Shown here piece by piece: positions 34,422 to 43,866 of a stretch of DNA of 64,000 nucleotides; position 1 is the stretch's first letter, and every line of letters starts with the position of its first letter. Source of the DNA: Rhodopseudomonas palustris. Lineage in GTDB: Bacteria > Pseudomonadota > Alphaproteobacteria > Rhizobiales > Xanthobacteraceae. The translations under genes and the position numbers were made by a program. Below the pieces are notes generated by a model, which had not been told where the DNA came from, searched no databases, and saw only the letters and a program-made list of their open reading frames with translations. The stretch lies in assembly GCF_003031265.1 (NCBI RefSeq), contig NZ_CP019966.1, forward strand, positions 682,001 through 746,000, written 5' to 3'.

Positions 34422-35573
34422 TCAGGCCGGCACTGCGGCGCGGCCGGCACGGTGGCGCGCGATGATCGTCTTCATGATCTGCGCGGTGCCGTCGCCGATC
34501 TGGAAGCCGAGCACGTCCCGCAGCCGCTGCTCCATCGGGCCGCGGTCATAGCCGCCGTGGCCGTGCATCAGCAGACATTGATGGATCACGTCGTAGGCGA
34601 GTTTCGGCGCCCACCATTTGCACATTGCGGCCTCGGCACTGTGCGGCGCGCCTTGGTCCTTCAGCCACAGCGCCTGCAGGCAGAGAAGGCGCGCAGCCTC
34701 GACCTGGGTGTCGAGGTCGGCGAGCGGATGCGACACGCCCTGAAACGCCGACAGCGGTTTGCCGAATGCCTGCCGTTCCGCGACATGCGCCCAGGTCTCT
34801 TCGAGCGCGACACGCGCAACGGCGAGCACTTGCAAGCCGATCAGTGCGCGCGAGAAGTCGAAGCCCTGCATCACCTGGACGAAACCCTTGTTCTCGTCGC
34901 CGAGCCGATGTGCGGCCGGGACGCGCACGTTCTCGAAGAACAGCGAGCCGCGGCCGATCGCGCGCTGGCCGTGGCAGTCGAACCGGCTGCGGGTGATGCC
35001 GGGCAGGTCCATCGGGATCAGCAGCGCGGTGACGCCGTGAGCGCCGGACTCGATCGAGCCGGTGCGGCCGAACACCACCGCGGCGTCGGCCTGATCGGCG
35101 GCGGAAATCGAGGTCTTCTCGCCATTGACGATGTAGTCGTCGCCGTCGCGCTCGATCCGCAGCCGCAGGTTCGCCGCATCCGAGCCGCCGCGCGGTTCGG
35201 TCAGCGCGATCGCGAACAGCGCGTCGCCGGCGATCAGCTTCGTCAGCCACGGCTGCACGATCTCGCGCTGGCCGTGCTGCGACAGGATTTGACCGTTCAG
35301 CGAGGCGAGTAGATTGACATAGGACATGCTGAGGTCGGCGCGCGCGATCTCCTCGTGGATCACACCGGCCGCGAGGCTGCCCATGCCGAGCCCGCCGCAA
35401 GCTTCCGGCAGTTCCGGCGCGATGAAGCCCATCTCGCCCATCGCCTTCATCAAGCTGCGGTCGAGCACCCGCGTGCGGTCGCGCTCCTGAAATCCCGGTG
35501 CGATCCGGTCGGCGGCGAACCGCCGGGCCTGCGCGGCCAGCGCCACGAGGTCTTCGTTCAAATATGGATTCAT
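34422..35573 (-). CDS. aliB: Cyclohexanecarboxyl-CoA dehydrogenase (acyl-CoA dehydrogenase family)
   Basis: This 383-residue flavoprotein has acyl-CoA dehydrogenase signatures: FAIALTEPRGGSDAANLRL (about residues 120-138), KTSISAADQAD, and the C-terminal QCLLMHGHGGYDRGPMEQRL. In the loop that usually carries the catalytic Glu (EGT in common family members), the sequence is QIGDGTAQI. Asp therefore replaces Glu, and the catalytic base may be elsewhere. It makes cyclohex-1-enecarboxyl-CoA for BadK. Start ATG 35573 has GGAGGGCGAGGC upstream. It sits between badI and aliA. Confidence 0.9.
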   Translation of the reverse strand: MNPYLNEDLVALAAQARRFAADRIAPGFQERDRTRVLDRSLMKAMGEMGFIAPELPEACGGLGMGSLAAGVIHEEIARADLSMSYVNLLASLNGQILSQHGQREIVQPWLTKLIAGDALFAIALTEPRGGSDAANLRLRIERDGDDYIVNGEKTSISAADQADAAVVFGRTGSIESGAHGVTALLIPMDLPGITRSRFDCHGQRAIGRGSLFFENVRVPAAHRLGDENKGFVQVMQGFDFSRALIGLQVLAVARVALEETWAHVAERQAFGKPLSAFQGVSHPLADLDTQVEAARLLCLQALWLKDQGAPHSAEAAMCKWWAPKLAYDVIHQCLLMHGHGGYDRGPMEQRLRDVLGFQIGDGTAQIMKTIIARHRAGRAAVPA

Positions 35574-35637
35574 GCCTCGCCCTCCTTGAGAATTCGAGCG
35601 CCGGCGTTGCCGGCGCCGTTCGTCGGCGGGAGAGCGG

Positions 35638-36420
35638 TTATTTGATGTATTTGCGGAATTCGGGCTTACGCTTCTCCTGCAGCGCCTTGACGCCTTCGCG
35701 CGATTCCTCTGTGTCGTAATAGAGTTTCAGCGCGTACATCCCCATACCGGCGATGCCGGCTTGATGCGCGGTGTCCATGTTGAAGCTGCGCTTGGCGATC
35801 GCGAGCGCGGTCGGTGAGCGCTCGCACAGTTCCTCGCCCCACTTCTGCACTTCGGTGTCGAGCTCCTCGTGCGGCACGCAGAGATTGGCGAGGCCCATCG
35901 CTTCGGCTTCCTTGCCCGAGTAACGCCGGCACATGTACCAGATCTCGCGGGCCTTCTTTTCTCCGACGACGCGGGCCAGGAACGCGGTGCCGTAGCCCGG
36001 ATCGACCGAGCCCATCTTCGGGCCGACCTGGCCGAAGATCGCCTTCTCCGAGCAGATCGTCAGGTCGCAGATCGTCGCCAGCACATTGCCGCCGCCGATT
36101 GCATAGCCCTGGACGCGGGCGATCACCGGCTTAGGCACGTCGCGGATCGCAGTGTGCAGTTCTTCCATCGGCAGCCCGACGGTGCCGCGGCCATCGTAAT
36201 TGCCGTCGTGCGTAGACTGATCGCCGCCGGTGCAGAAGGCGCGGTCGCCGGCGCCGGCGAGCACGATCGCGCCGACGTCCTTGTCGTAACCGGCCTTGTA
36301 CAGCGCCTTGATCAGCTCGTCGCAGGTGGTGCCGCGGAACGCATTCATCTTGTCCGGACGGTTGATGATGATCCACGCCACGCCGTTGCGGATTTCATAG
36401 ATCAGGTCTTCGAACTGCAT
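35638..36420 (-). CDS. badI: 2-Ketocyclohexanecarboxyl-CoA hydrolase
   Basis: This 260-residue crotonase-family enzyme is close in pattern to MenB: FCTGGDQSTHDG (about residues 61-72), IGGGNVLATICDLTI, and GYGTAFLARVVGEKKAREIW (about 140-159), then MCRRYSGKEAEAMGLANL. It hydrolytically opens the ring of 2-ketocyclohexanecarboxyl-CoA to pimelyl-CoA. A GGGAGGATTCC Shine-Dalgarno precedes ATG 36420. It lies 29 bases after badH in the same operon. The MenB-like sequence and context exclude a menaquinone role here. Confidence 0.93.
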   Translation of the reverse strand: MQFEDLIYEIRNGVAWIIINRPDKMNAFRGTTCDELIKALYKAGYDKDVGAIVLAGAGDRAFCTGGDQSTHDGNYDGRGTVGLPMEELHTAIRDVPKPVIARVQGYAIGGGNVLATICDLTICSEKAIFGQVGPKMGSVDPGYGTAFLARVVGEKKAREIWYMCRRYSGKEAEAMGLANLCVPHEELDTEVQKWGEELCERSPTALAIAKRSFNMDTAHQAGIAGMGMYALKLYYDTEESREGVKALQEKRKPEFRKYIK

Positions 36421-36449
36421 TGGAATCCTCCCGTAATTGTTGATTGGGC

Positions 36450-37217
36450 TCAGCCGTTCATCGTCAGGCCGCCGGAGACGCTCAGCACCTGGCCGGTGAT
36501 GAAGCCGGCGTCGTCGCTGCCGAAGAACGCGATCGCACCGGCGAGATCATCCGGTTTGCCGAGTCGGCCGAGCGGGATTGCTTTGGTGAAGGCTTCGATC
36601 AGCTTCTCCGGATTGGCGGCGCCGGAGGTCACACCGGCAAGCAGCGCGGTGTCGGTCGGTCCCGGGCAGACGACGTTGACGGTGATGCCGTGGCGGGCGT
36701 GTTCGCGTGCCAAGGTCTTGGAGAATGCGACGAGGCCGCCTTTGCAAGCGGCGTACACCGCTTCGCCCGACGAGCCGACGCGCGCTGCGTCAGAGGCGAT
36801 GTTGACGATGCGGCCATAGCGCCGCTCGACCATGCCGGGCAGCACTGAGTGATGCATGTGCAGCGCGCCGATGAGGTTGATGGCGATCAGTCGCTCCCAT
36901 TCGCCGGGTTCGCTCTTGGTGAACGGCTTGAAGATGTCCCAACCGGCGTTGTTGACCAGAATGTCCACCGGCCCGAGTTTGTCCGCCGTCGTCGCGATCG
37001 CGGCGTCGACACTTTTGCGGTCGGCGATGTCGCAGCGGATCGCTTCGGCCGCGCCGCCCGCGGCGCGGATCTCGCCGGCGACCTTCTCGGCGGCGTCGAG
37101 ATTGAGGTCGAGCACCGCAACCTTGGCGCCGTCCTGCGCAAACCGGTGACACGTCGCCCCGCCGATGCCGCCGCCGCCACCCGTGATCACTGCCGTTTTG
37201 TTCTGCAGCCGCGCCAT
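36450..37217 (-). CDS. badH: 2-Hydroxycyclohexanecarboxyl-CoA dehydrogenase (SDR family)
   Basis: This 255-residue short-chain dehydrogenase has the NAD-binding motif TGGGGGIGG (about residues 12-20), VLDLN after beta-2, NNAGWD (about 89-94), catalytic Ser in NIASDAA and the YAACK pair (about 154-158). It oxidises 2-hydroxycyclohexanecarboxyl-CoA to the 2-keto form for BadI. It heads the leftward operon and diverges from badR, with 122 bases between the starts containing a perfect palindrome. Confidence 0.93.
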   Translation of the reverse strand: MARLQNKTAVITGGGGGIGGATCHRFAQDGAKVAVLDLNLDAAEKVAGEIRAAGGAAEAIRCDIADRKSVDAAIATTADKLGPVDILVNNAGWDIFKPFTKSEPGEWERLIAINLIGALHMHHSVLPGMVERRYGRIVNIASDAARVGSSGEAVYAACKGGLVAFSKTLAREHARHGITVNVVCPGPTDTALLAGVTSGAANPEKLIEAFTKAIPLGRLGKPDDLAGAIAFFGSDDAGFITGQVLSVSGGLTMNG

Positions 37218-37287
37218 CCTCGCTCGCTCCTCTTTGATTCTGATCTCTTTTTCCCCAGGAAGCCCGCGATCGAAGCTGGCAACTAGG

Positions 37288-37299
37288 ACAATATATTGT
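37288..37299. promoter_or_regulatory. Perfect palindrome ACAATATATTGT in the badH-badR gap (candidate BadR operator)
   Basis: This is a 12-base perfect inverted repeat within an A/T-rich stretch (CTAGGACAATATATTGTTAT, on to ATTTAG), 41 bases before the badR start and 71 from the badH start. MarR proteins bind such symmetric A/T-rich sites in divergent gaps. BadR is reported to control badH, so this is a good operator candidate. A degenerate TTGAT-N4-ATCTC lies at 37234-37247. Confidence 0.6.
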
Positions 37300-37339
37300 T
37301 ATATTTAGGCAGCGTTGCGAAGATGCGTCAAGATGGTCG

Positions 37340-37867
37340 ATGATGGCAAATAAGCGCACGAGTGCCGATCCTGCTGCAGATGCGAAGATGGAGCTGGCCA
37401 ACCGGTTGTTCTTCCGTCTCTATCAATGTGCCAATATGTTGCATAAAACAGGCACCCGGGCGGTCGAAGCCGAGGGGCTGACGACGCAGCAATGGGCGGT
37501 GCTCGGAGCGCTGTCGCGACCCGCGGTGGCGACCGGCATGAGCATTGGCGATCTGGCCCGCTATCTGATGGTCAGTCGGCAGAATCTCACCGGCCTGATC
37601 GGTCGCATGGAGCGCGATGGTCATGTCGCGGTGGTGCCGGACGAGCGCGATCGCCGCTCACGGCTGGTGACGATGACCAAGTCCGGGCGGCACGTCTGGG
37701 AGGTGCTCGCGCAGCCGAAGATCCGTGCTTATTACGGCGAAGTGCTTGGCGATTTCTCGATCAATGATGTCACCCACGCGCTGCACTATCTGCTCAAGAT
37801 CCTCGACAACATGAAACGTCTCGACGATGGCGCTGCGGGCGAGCCGGCGGCGACGGAATTGGAATGA
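37340..37867 (+). CDS. badR: MarR-family regulator of ring-degradation genes
   Basis: The 175-residue protein has a MarR winged helix: LTTQQWAVLGALSRP (about residues 47-61), MSIGDLARYLMVSRQNLTGLIGR (about 67-89, recognition helix) and the wing DERDRRSRLVTMTKSG (about 100-115). In R. palustris, BadR is described as controlling anaerobic benzoate genes by responding to a reduced-ring CoA compound. Two adjacent ATGs (37340 and 37343) could start it. It diverges from badH and is followed by badC 75 bases later. Confidence 0.9.
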   Translation: MMANKRTSADPAADAKMELANRLFFRLYQCANMLHKTGTRAVEAEGLTTQQWAVLGALSRPAVATGMSIGDLARYLMVSRQNLTGLIGRMERDGHVAVVPDERDRRSRLVTMTKSGRHVWEVLAQPKIRAYYGEVLGDFSINDVTHALHYLLKILDNMKRLDDGAAGEPAATELE

Positions 37868-37877
37868 CTTTGGTCAA
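37864..37877. promoter_or_regulatory. FNR/FixK-like site ATGAC-TTTG-GTCAA before badC
   Basis: The arms TGAC/GTCA around a 4-base spacer overlap the badR stop. Read on the minus strand it is TTGAC-N4-GTCAT. The same half-sites occur at 53476-53489 before hbaB and at 63919-63932 near the window end. Binding by a Crp/Fnr protein such as HbaR or AadR is inferred. Confidence 0.45.
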
Positions 37878-37942
37878 GGCGCGCGGGCCTCATCCAACAT
37901 CTATCGGGCGCAAGCGATAACAAGACGAGGGAGACGGAGGCG

Positions 37943-38962
37943 ATGAAGGCGGCATTCATGACCGGTCATGGCGGCAACGAGGTGATCGAGGTCGGCGATC
38001 GCCCGACGCCGCAGCGCCGCCCGGGTGAAGTGCTGGTGCGGATGCGCGCTGCGACCGTTAACCGCGTCGACCTCTACATGCGCGACAGCGGCGCCGGCAT
38101 CACCCACAGCCTGCCGCAGATCATGGGAGTAGATGGTGCCGGCGTGATCGAGGAGGCGGACACGCCGGAGCTGATTGGGCGGCGGGTGACGCTGTATCCG
38201 GGGATCGTCTGCGGTTCTTGCGAATTCTGCCGCCGCGGCGAGCCGGTGCTATGCGCCAAGATGAGCCTGCTAGGCGAGCATCGCGACGGCACCATGGCCG
38301 AGTATGTCTGCGTGCCGGCGGGAAATGCCCTGCCGATCCCTGACCGCCTTGATTTCGCCCAGGCCGCTGCGCTCGGCGTGAACTATCTTACGGCGTGGCG
38401 GATGCTGTTCACCAAGGCGAAGCTGCAACCGGACGAAACCGTGCTGGTGTTCGGGGTTGGTGGCGGCGTGTCGCTCGCGGCGATGCAGATTGCTGCGGCC
38501 GCCGGCGCCCGTGTGCTGGTGACCTCACGCAGCGCTGACAAGCTGGCGCGGGCCCGGGCGCTCGGCGCCGATGCGGTGATCGATGCGCCGGCCGATAAGA
38601 TCCCCGCCGCGGTGATGGATTTGACGGGCGGCCGCGGCGCCGACGTGGTGATCGAGAATATCGGCGGCGCGATGTGGAGCGCGGCGCTGAAGTCATTGGT
38701 GCGCGGCGGGCGGGTCGCGACCTGCGGTGCCACGATCGGCGACCAGCCGCCGGCCGATTTGCGCCGGGTGTTCATCCGCCAACTTCAGATCTTCGGCTCG
38801 ACCCTCGGCAACCCGAGTGAGCTTTCCGATCTGATCGCCTGGTGCGATGCCGGAAAGCTGACACCGCCGATCGATCTGCACTATCCGCTCGGCGATATCC
38901 GCGCCGCATTCGATCATCTCGAATCCGGCAGCCAGTTCGGCAAGATCGCGATCGACATCTGA
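37943..38962 (+). CDS. badC: Zinc-type alcohol dehydrogenase of the bad cluster
   Basis: This 339-residue medium-chain dehydrogenase has GVDGAGVIEE, and structural zinc ligands in GIVCGSCEFCRRGEPVLC (about residues 90-107). The Rossmann motif is VFGVGGGVSLAAMQIAAAAG (about 169-188). The BadC substrate is not firmly established; a role in oxidising a reduced-ring alcohol CoA ester has been suggested. ACGGAGGCG precedes ATG 37943. It is 172 bases upstream of badD, and an FNR-type box lies between them. Confidence 0.88.
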   Translation: MKAAFMTGHGGNEVIEVGDRPTPQRRPGEVLVRMRAATVNRVDLYMRDSGAGITHSLPQIMGVDGAGVIEEADTPELIGRRVTLYPGIVCGSCEFCRRGEPVLCAKMSLLGEHRDGTMAEYVCVPAGNALPIPDRLDFAQAAALGVNYLTAWRMLFTKAKLQPDETVLVFGVGGGVSLAAMQIAAAAGARVLVTSRSADKLARARALGADAVIDAPADKIPAAVMDLTGGRGADVVIENIGGAMWSAALKSLVRGGRVATCGATIGDQPPADLRRVFIRQLQIFGSTLGNPSELSDLIAWCDAGKLTPPIDLHYPLGDIRAAFDHLESGSQFGKIAIDI

Positions 38963-39016
38963 GCCCCGCGGCGGCGGGGTGCCGTCCGTCCGGTCTCGGC
39001 TTTCCCATCGCCAGAT

Positions 39017-39030
39017 TTGATCCGCATCAA
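39017..39030. promoter_or_regulatory. Perfect FNR-type box TTGAT-N4-ATCAA upstream of badD
   Basis: TTGATCCGCATCAA ends 104 bases before the badD ATG. The R. palustris FNR homologue AadR is known to be needed for bad gene expression, so this is very probably an oxygen-response activator site for badDEFGAB. The A/T-rich sequence from 39031 to 39070 suits a promoter. Confidence 0.75.
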
Positions 39031-39134
39031 ATTAATTTTCGCATTCCAATACTAGATTACATTTAAATCGCCGGACCGGAAAATGGCCGGCAGCGCGACC
39101 CCGGCAGAGCCGCCGGGCAGGGAGGACGACCGGC

Positions 39135-40319
39135 ATGCTCGACAGGCCGCATCACACCACGGCGGACATCATCGCCCGTTGCGAGACGCTGTTCTCAGAC
39201 CTCAGCTTCACCGCCGCCCGCGAATGGAAGGCCGCAGAGCCCGGCCGCATCGTGGTCGGCTTTCTGCCCTACTACGCTCCCCGCGAACTGGTCCACGCCG
39301 CCGGCGGATTGCCACTCGGGATCTTCGGTGGCGGCGACCAGCTCGAAGTCATCCACGGCGACGCCTACTATCAGAGCTACATCTGCCGAATTCCGCGCTC
39401 GACCATCGAACTCGGTGTCTCCGGCCGGCTCGACTTCGTCGACGGCATGATGTTTCCATCGATCTGCGACGTGATCCGCAATCTGTCGGGGATGTGGAAG
39501 CTGATGTTCCCGTCCAAGGGCGCGCGCTACATCGACCTGCCGCACAATTTCGACGACGATCTCGGCGGCGAGTTCTATGTCAGCGAGCTGCGCGAAACCT
39601 GCGAATGGCTGTCGAGCCTCACCGGCAAGCCGATCACCTCCGATGCGATCCGCGCCTCGATCGCGGTGTTCAACGACAACCGCCGGCTGGTCCGTGCGCT
39701 GTATCAGCTGCGCGCCGACGAGCCGTGGAACGTGCCGTCGGCGGAACTCTATCTGCTGCTCCGCGCCGGCATGGTGATCCCGGTCGAGGAGCACAACCAG
39801 ATGCTCACCGATTACCTGGCGGCAGTGCGGCTGCAGCAGCGGCCGATCAAGGACAATTCGCGCGTGGTGATCTGCGGCATGTTCTGCGAGCAGCCGCCGC
39901 TGAACCTAATCAAGTCGATCGAGCTGTCGGGTTGCTACATCGTCGACGACGACTTCATTCTGGTGACGCGCTGGGAGAATTCCGACGTCGCGCTCGACGG
40001 CGATCCGCTGCGGAGCCTCGCCCACGCATATCTGCACGACTCCAAATCGACGCCGCCGAAATACGAGCCGGACGAGGCCAAGAAGGGGCTGTGTCTGGTC
40101 GACAGCGTGCGGAAGAACCGCGCCGAAGGCGTGATCTTCGCCATGACGTCGTTCTGCGATCCAGGACTGCTCGAGCGGCCGATGCTGCAGGCGGTGCTGA
40201 AGAGCCACGGCATTCCGCAGATCGCTTTCAAATACGCCGAGAATTCCGGCCAGATGCAGCCGATCCGCGAGCAGGCCGGCACCTTCGCCGATTCGATCAA
40301 ATTGTGGAGCGGAGCATGA
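39135..40319 (+). CDS. badD: Benzoyl-CoA reductase, substrate-binding-type subunit (BcrC-like)
   Basis: This 394-residue protein is of the HgdB/BcrB-BcrC family: VVGFLPYYAPRELVHAAGG (about residues 39-57), MMFPSICDVIRNLSGMW, VPVEEHNQM-like stretch IPVEEHNQMLTDYL, and MTSFCDPGLLERPML (about 337-351) with a cluster-ligand Cys. With BadE it should bind benzoyl-CoA and a [4Fe-4S] cluster. GGGAGGA lies upstream of ATG 39135. It overlaps badE by four bases (ATGA). Confidence 0.94.
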   Translation: MLDRPHHTTADIIARCETLFSDLSFTAAREWKAAEPGRIVVGFLPYYAPRELVHAAGGLPLGIFGGGDQLEVIHGDAYYQSYICRIPRSTIELGVSGRLDFVDGMMFPSICDVIRNLSGMWKLMFPSKGARYIDLPHNFDDDLGGEFYVSELRETCEWLSSLTGKPITSDAIRASIAVFNDNRRLVRALYQLRADEPWNVPSAELYLLLRAGMVIPVEEHNQMLTDYLAAVRLQQRPIKDNSRVVICGMFCEQPPLNLIKSIELSGCYIVDDDFILVTRWENSDVALDGDPLRSLAHAYLHDSKSTPPKYEPDEAKKGLCLVDSVRKNRAEGVIFAMTSFCDPGLLERPMLQAVLKSHGIPQIAFKYAENSGQMQPIREQAGTFADSIKLWSGA

Positions 40320-41626
40320 CCGTCATCGTCGGACCGAAGACCAAGCCGCCGGAAGCCATCAAGGATGCGTCGATGGCGCGGCAGAAGCAGATGGTCAACG
40401 CCCACTACGATCGCCTCGCGAGCGCCAAGGAGCGCGGCGAGAAGGTGGCCGCGACCTTCGTGCCGGGCAATCTCAACGAGCTGCTGATGTGCTTCGACAT
40501 GGTCAACAACCTGCCGGAGGTCAACGCGATCCAGAACGGGCTGCGGCGGCAAAGCGGCGGCTACGTGATGGAGGCGGAAAAGCTCGGCCATTCCGAAGAC
40601 GTCTGCACCTACGTCAAATCCGACATCGGCATGATGGCCAAGGGCAATATCGGTCCGAACGGCAAGCCGCTGCCCGACCCGGACGTGCTGCTGCTATCCT
40701 ACACCGGCTGCTTCACCTTCATGAAATGGTTCGAGCTGCTACGCCGGCAGTACAAATGCGAGACCATCATGTTCCAGACGCCGTATCTGGCCGATGGCCG
40801 GATCACCAAGGACATGATCAGCTACATGGTCAAGCAGCTCCGGCAAGACGTGATCCCGAAGCTGGAGCGGATCTCAGGTGTCAAATTCGACATCGACCGG
40901 CTGCGCGAATATTTGCGCAAGTCCGCCAAGGCCGAGGACGATCACGTCTGGGTGCTGCAATCGGCCAAGCACAAGCCGTCGCCGATCGACGCCTATTTCG
41001 GTGGGATCTATTACATCGGGCCGATCTTCGGCGCCTTCCGCGGCACCGACGATGCGATCGAATACTACAAGTTCCTGCGCGCCGAGGTCGAGGGGCGGAT
41101 CGCGCAAGGTAAGGGGCCGGTGACGCCCGATGGCGACATGGGGCAGGAGCGCTACCGCCTAGTGGTGGAAGGCCCCCCGAACTACACCAATTTCCGCCAG
41201 TTCTGGAAGATGTTCTACGACGAGGGCGCCGTGGTGGTCGCCTCAAGCTACACCAAGGTCGGCGGCACCTATGATTACGGCTTCCGCCACGATCCGGATC
41301 GGCCGCTGGAGTCGCTCGCCGAATACTGCCTCAATGTCTACACCAACCGCAATCTGCCGATGCGGGTGGACATGCTGGAGAACTATATCAACGAATACCA
41401 GGCGGACGGCCTTCTGATCAATTCGATCAAGAGCTGCAATTCGTTCTCCGCCGGCCAGCTCCTGATGATGCGCGAGGTCGAGAAGCGCACCGGCAAGCCG
41501 GCGGCGTTCATCGAGACCGATCTGGTCGACCCGCGCTATTTCTCGGCCGCCAACGTCAAGAACCGGCTGGAGAGCTATTTCCAGATGATCGAACAGAAGC
41601 GCGCGGGCTTCCGCGGCGCCGCCTGA
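40316..41626 (+). CDS. badE: Benzoyl-CoA reductase, substrate-binding-type subunit (BcrB-like)
   Basis: The 436-residue partner of BadD in the same HgdB-like family carries [17 protein letters not shown] (about residues 124-140), [28 protein letters not shown] and [20 protein letters not shown] (about 376-395). The conserved Cys are likely cluster ligands. ATG 40316 overlaps the badD stop; a longer frame upstream is out of frame with badD and is only its shadow. badF follows after 11 bases. Confidence 0.94.
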   Translation: MTVIVGPKTKPPEAIKDASMARQKQMVNAHYDRLASAKERGEKVAATFVPGNLNELLMCFDMVNNLPEVNAIQNGLRRQSGGYVMEAEKLGHSEDVCTYVKSDIGMMAKGNIGPNGKPLPDPDVLLLSYTGCFTFMKWFELLRRQYKCETIMFQTPYLADGRITKDMISYMVKQLRQDVIPKLERISGVKFDIDRLREYLRKSAKAEDDHVWVLQSAKHKPSPIDAYFGGIYYIGPIFGAFRGTDDAIEYYKFLRAEVEGRIAQGKGPVTPDGDMGQERYRLVVEGPPNYTNFRQFWKMFYDEGAVVVASSYTKVGGTYDYGFRHDPDRPLESLAEYCLNVYTNRNLPMRVDMLENYINEYQADGLLINSIKSCNSFSAGQLLMMREVEKRTGKPAAFIETDLVDPRYFSAANVKNRLESYFQMIEQKRAGFRGAA

Positions 41627-41637
41627 GGAGCGCAACG

Positions 41638-42951
41638 ATGCGGACTTTCGTTGGAATCGATCTCGGCTCCACCACCACCAAGGCGGTGCTGATGGACGAC
41701 AACAAGGAGGTGATCGGGCGCGGCATCACCAATTCTCGCTCGAACTACGCCACCGCGGCGCGCGTCGCCTCCGAAGAGGCGCGGATCGACGCCCGGTTCA
41801 CGTTGTTCCGCCGGGCCCTTCACGTCGGCGAGGCCGGCCACGAGCACAGCGCCGAGTTCCTGGCGGCATTGGAGCGTAACTTCCGGCTCATTCAGTTTCT
41901 CGAACAGCTCGACGATCTGGAGGAGACGTGTCATCGCCAGCTCGAGGCGGATCGCTTCAAGTCGATTGCCGGCCCGCTGCAGGAGGCGCTGCACGTCATC
42001 TTCGCCCGGCTGCGGCAGGAGGCGGCCTCGCTCTATGCCCCCGGTGCCAAGCGCAAGTCGGATTTCTTCCGCGACATCGCCGGTTCGCGGTTTCATGTCC
42101 ACGCCGAAGCGGTGGCCCGCGAGATGGGGATCGCGCTGGACATGGTGCTGAACGCCTACGACAAGTCGATCATCGAGGTCGAGAATCGGCCGCCGGGTGG
42201 CGACCTCAGCGACAAGTTTCGCCGTGCCGTTGCGCGGATGCTGGCTGCGGATTCGCACGCGGCTGATGGCGAAGGCGATTTCGCCGCGATGATCGAGTCG
42301 GCGCTCGGGATCGAGCTGGAGGAGACCTATCTGGTCGGCACCGGCTACGGCCGGGTGACGCTGCCGTTCTCCAAGGAGCACATTCGCTCCGAGATCCTGT
42401 GCCACGGCCTCGGCGCCCACATGATGTATCCCGGCACGCGCACCGTGCTCGACATCGGCGGCCAGGACACCAAGGGCATTCAGATCGACGGTCACGGCAT
42501 CGTCGAGAACTTCCAGATGAACGATCGCTGCGCTGCCGGCTGCGGCCGCTATCTCGGCTACATCGCCGACGAGATGAACATGGGGCTGCACGAGCTCGGT
42601 CCGCTGGCGATGCAGTCCAATCGCCCGGCGCGGATCAATTCGACCTGCACGGTGTTCGCCGGCGCCGAACTGCGCGATCGGCTGTCGCTCGGCGAGAAGC
42701 GCGAGGACATTCTCGCCGGCCTGCACCGCGCCATCATCCTGCGGGCGATCTCGATCATCTCGCGCTCGGGCGGCGTCACCGATCAGTTCACCTTCACCGG
42801 CGGCGTCGCCAAGAACGAGGCGGCGGTCCGCGAGCTGCGCAAACTGATCCAAGAGAACTACGGCGAGGTGACGATCAACATCAATCCGGACTCGATCTAC
42901 ACCGGCGCGCTCGGCGCCTCCGAATTCGCCCGCCGCGCCGTCGCGGCGTGA
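41638..42951 (+). CDS. badF: Benzoyl-CoA reductase, ATP-binding subunit (BcrA-like)
   Basis: The 437-residue protein of the ASKHA activator family has phosphate-1 motif [18 protein letters not shown] (about residues 4-21) and [14 protein letters not shown] (about 270-283). The cluster Cys are in [12 protein letters not shown] (about 295-306) and [15 protein letters not shown]. With BadG it binds a [4Fe-4S] cluster between subunits and couples ATP hydrolysis to electron transfer onto benzoyl-CoA. badG follows after 53 bases with a strong GAGGAGGAAACG site. Confidence 0.94.
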   Translation: MRTFVGIDLGSTTTKAVLMDDNKEVIGRGITNSRSNYATAARVASEEARIDARFTLFRRALHVGEAGHEHSAEFLAALERNFRLIQFLEQLDDLEETCHRQLEADRFKSIAGPLQEALHVIFARLRQEAASLYAPGAKRKSDFFRDIAGSRFHVHAEAVAREMGIALDMVLNAYDKSIIEVENRPPGGDLSDKFRRAVARMLAADSHAADGEGDFAAMIESALGIELEETYLVGTGYGRVTLPFSKEHIRSEILCHGLGAHMMYPGTRTVLDIGGQDTKGIQIDGHGIVENFQMNDRCAAGCGRYLGYIADEMNMGLHELGPLAMQSNRPARINSTCTVFAGAELRDRLSLGEKREDILAGLHRAIILRAISIISRSGGVTDQFTFTGGVAKNEAAVRELRKLIQENYGEVTININPDSIYTGALGASEFARRAVAA

Positions 42952-43004
42952 ACGATGGGCGCTTGGATGATCAAACGTTCGGCCGGACTTGCGAGGAGGA
43001 AACG

Positions 43005-43838
43005 ATGACCATCACGTCGGGGATCGATGTCGGGACCGGGGCCATCAAGGTGGTGGCGTTCGCGGTCGAGGGCGACCAGGAGCGTTGCCTCGGCAAGCGG
43101 GTCGAGCGGGTGCGGCAGCGCGATCCCTTGAAGCTCGCCGGCGACATCTACGATGATCTGCTGAAAGAGACGGGTCTGGCGCGCGCCGACGTCGCCTATT
43201 GTGCCACCACCGGCGAGGGCGAGGCGCTCACCTTCCACACCGGGCACTTCTACTCGATGACGACGCATGCCCGCGGTGCGATCTATCTCAATCCGGGCAG
43301 CCGCGCGGTGCTGGACACCGGCGCGTTGCATGGCCGGGCGATCCGCATGGACGAGCGCGGCAAGGTGCTAGCCTACAAGATGACCAGTCAATGCGCCTCT
43401 GGCTCCGGACAGTTCCTGGAGAACATCGCCCGCTATCTCGGTATCGCGCAGGACGAGATCGGTTCGCTGTCGCAGCGTGCCGACAATCCGGAGAAAGTCT
43501 CCGGCATCTGCGCCGTGCTGGCCGAGACCGACGTCATCAACATGGTGTCGCGTGGGATCTCGTCGCCGAACATTCTGCGCGGCATCCATGAATCGATGGC
43601 CGACCGGCTGGCCAAGCTGCTCAAGACCCTCGGTAGCCTCGATGGCACGGTGCAGATGACCGGCGGTCTGGCGCTCGACGCCGGGCTGGTCGAGGCGATG
43701 AAGGACGCCGTGGTCAAGGCCAAGGTCGACGTCGCGATCGAGAGCCATCCGGACGCAATTTACGCCGGGGCGATCGGCGCAGCACTGTGGGGAGCCTTCC
43801 GTCACAAGAGGCTTGCCGACATGGCACGCGCCGCCTGA
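43005..43838 (+). CDS. badG: Benzoyl-CoA reductase, ATP-binding subunit (BcrD-like)
   Basis: The 277-residue ASKHA ATPase has SGIDVGTGAIKVVAFAVEG near the start, VLDTGALHGRAIRMDERG, the cluster-binding SQCASGSGQFLENIARYLG (about residues 128-146) and CAVLAETDVINMVSRG. It is shorter than BadF, as in the Thauera-type complex. It forms the activase half of the reductase with BadF. ATG 43005 is fixed by GAGGAGG 6 bases upstream. Confidence 0.94.
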   Translation: MTITSGIDVGTGAIKVVAFAVEGDQERCLGKRVERVRQRDPLKLAGDIYDDLLKETGLARADVAYCATTGEGEALTFHTGHFYSMTTHARGAIYLNPGSRAVLDTGALHGRAIRMDERGKVLAYKMTSQCASGSGQFLENIARYLGIAQDEIGSLSQRADNPEKVSGICAVLAETDVINMVSRGISSPNILRGIHESMADRLAKLLKTLGSLDGTVQMTGGLALDAGLVEAMKDAVVKAKVDVAIESHPDAIYAGAIGAALWGAFRHKRLADMARAA

Positions 43839-43866
43839 TAATTGCGATCAGCCTGAAGCCGGGTGG

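Noticed and set aside
31923..35312. A 1129-codon plus-strand open frame
   Set aside because: It is antisense to badK, aliA and aliB, has the Arg/His/Gln-rich composition of high-GC shadow frames, and has no recognisable domains.
39083..41626. An 847-codon frame spanning badD and badE as one protein
   Set aside because: Its first 411 codons read badD out of frame; only the part from 40316 is real (badE). badD and badE overlap by ATGA in different frames.
42399..43838. A 479-codon version of badG
   Set aside because: The N-terminal part is the badF sequence in the wrong frame. The Shine-Dalgarno and family start are at 43005.
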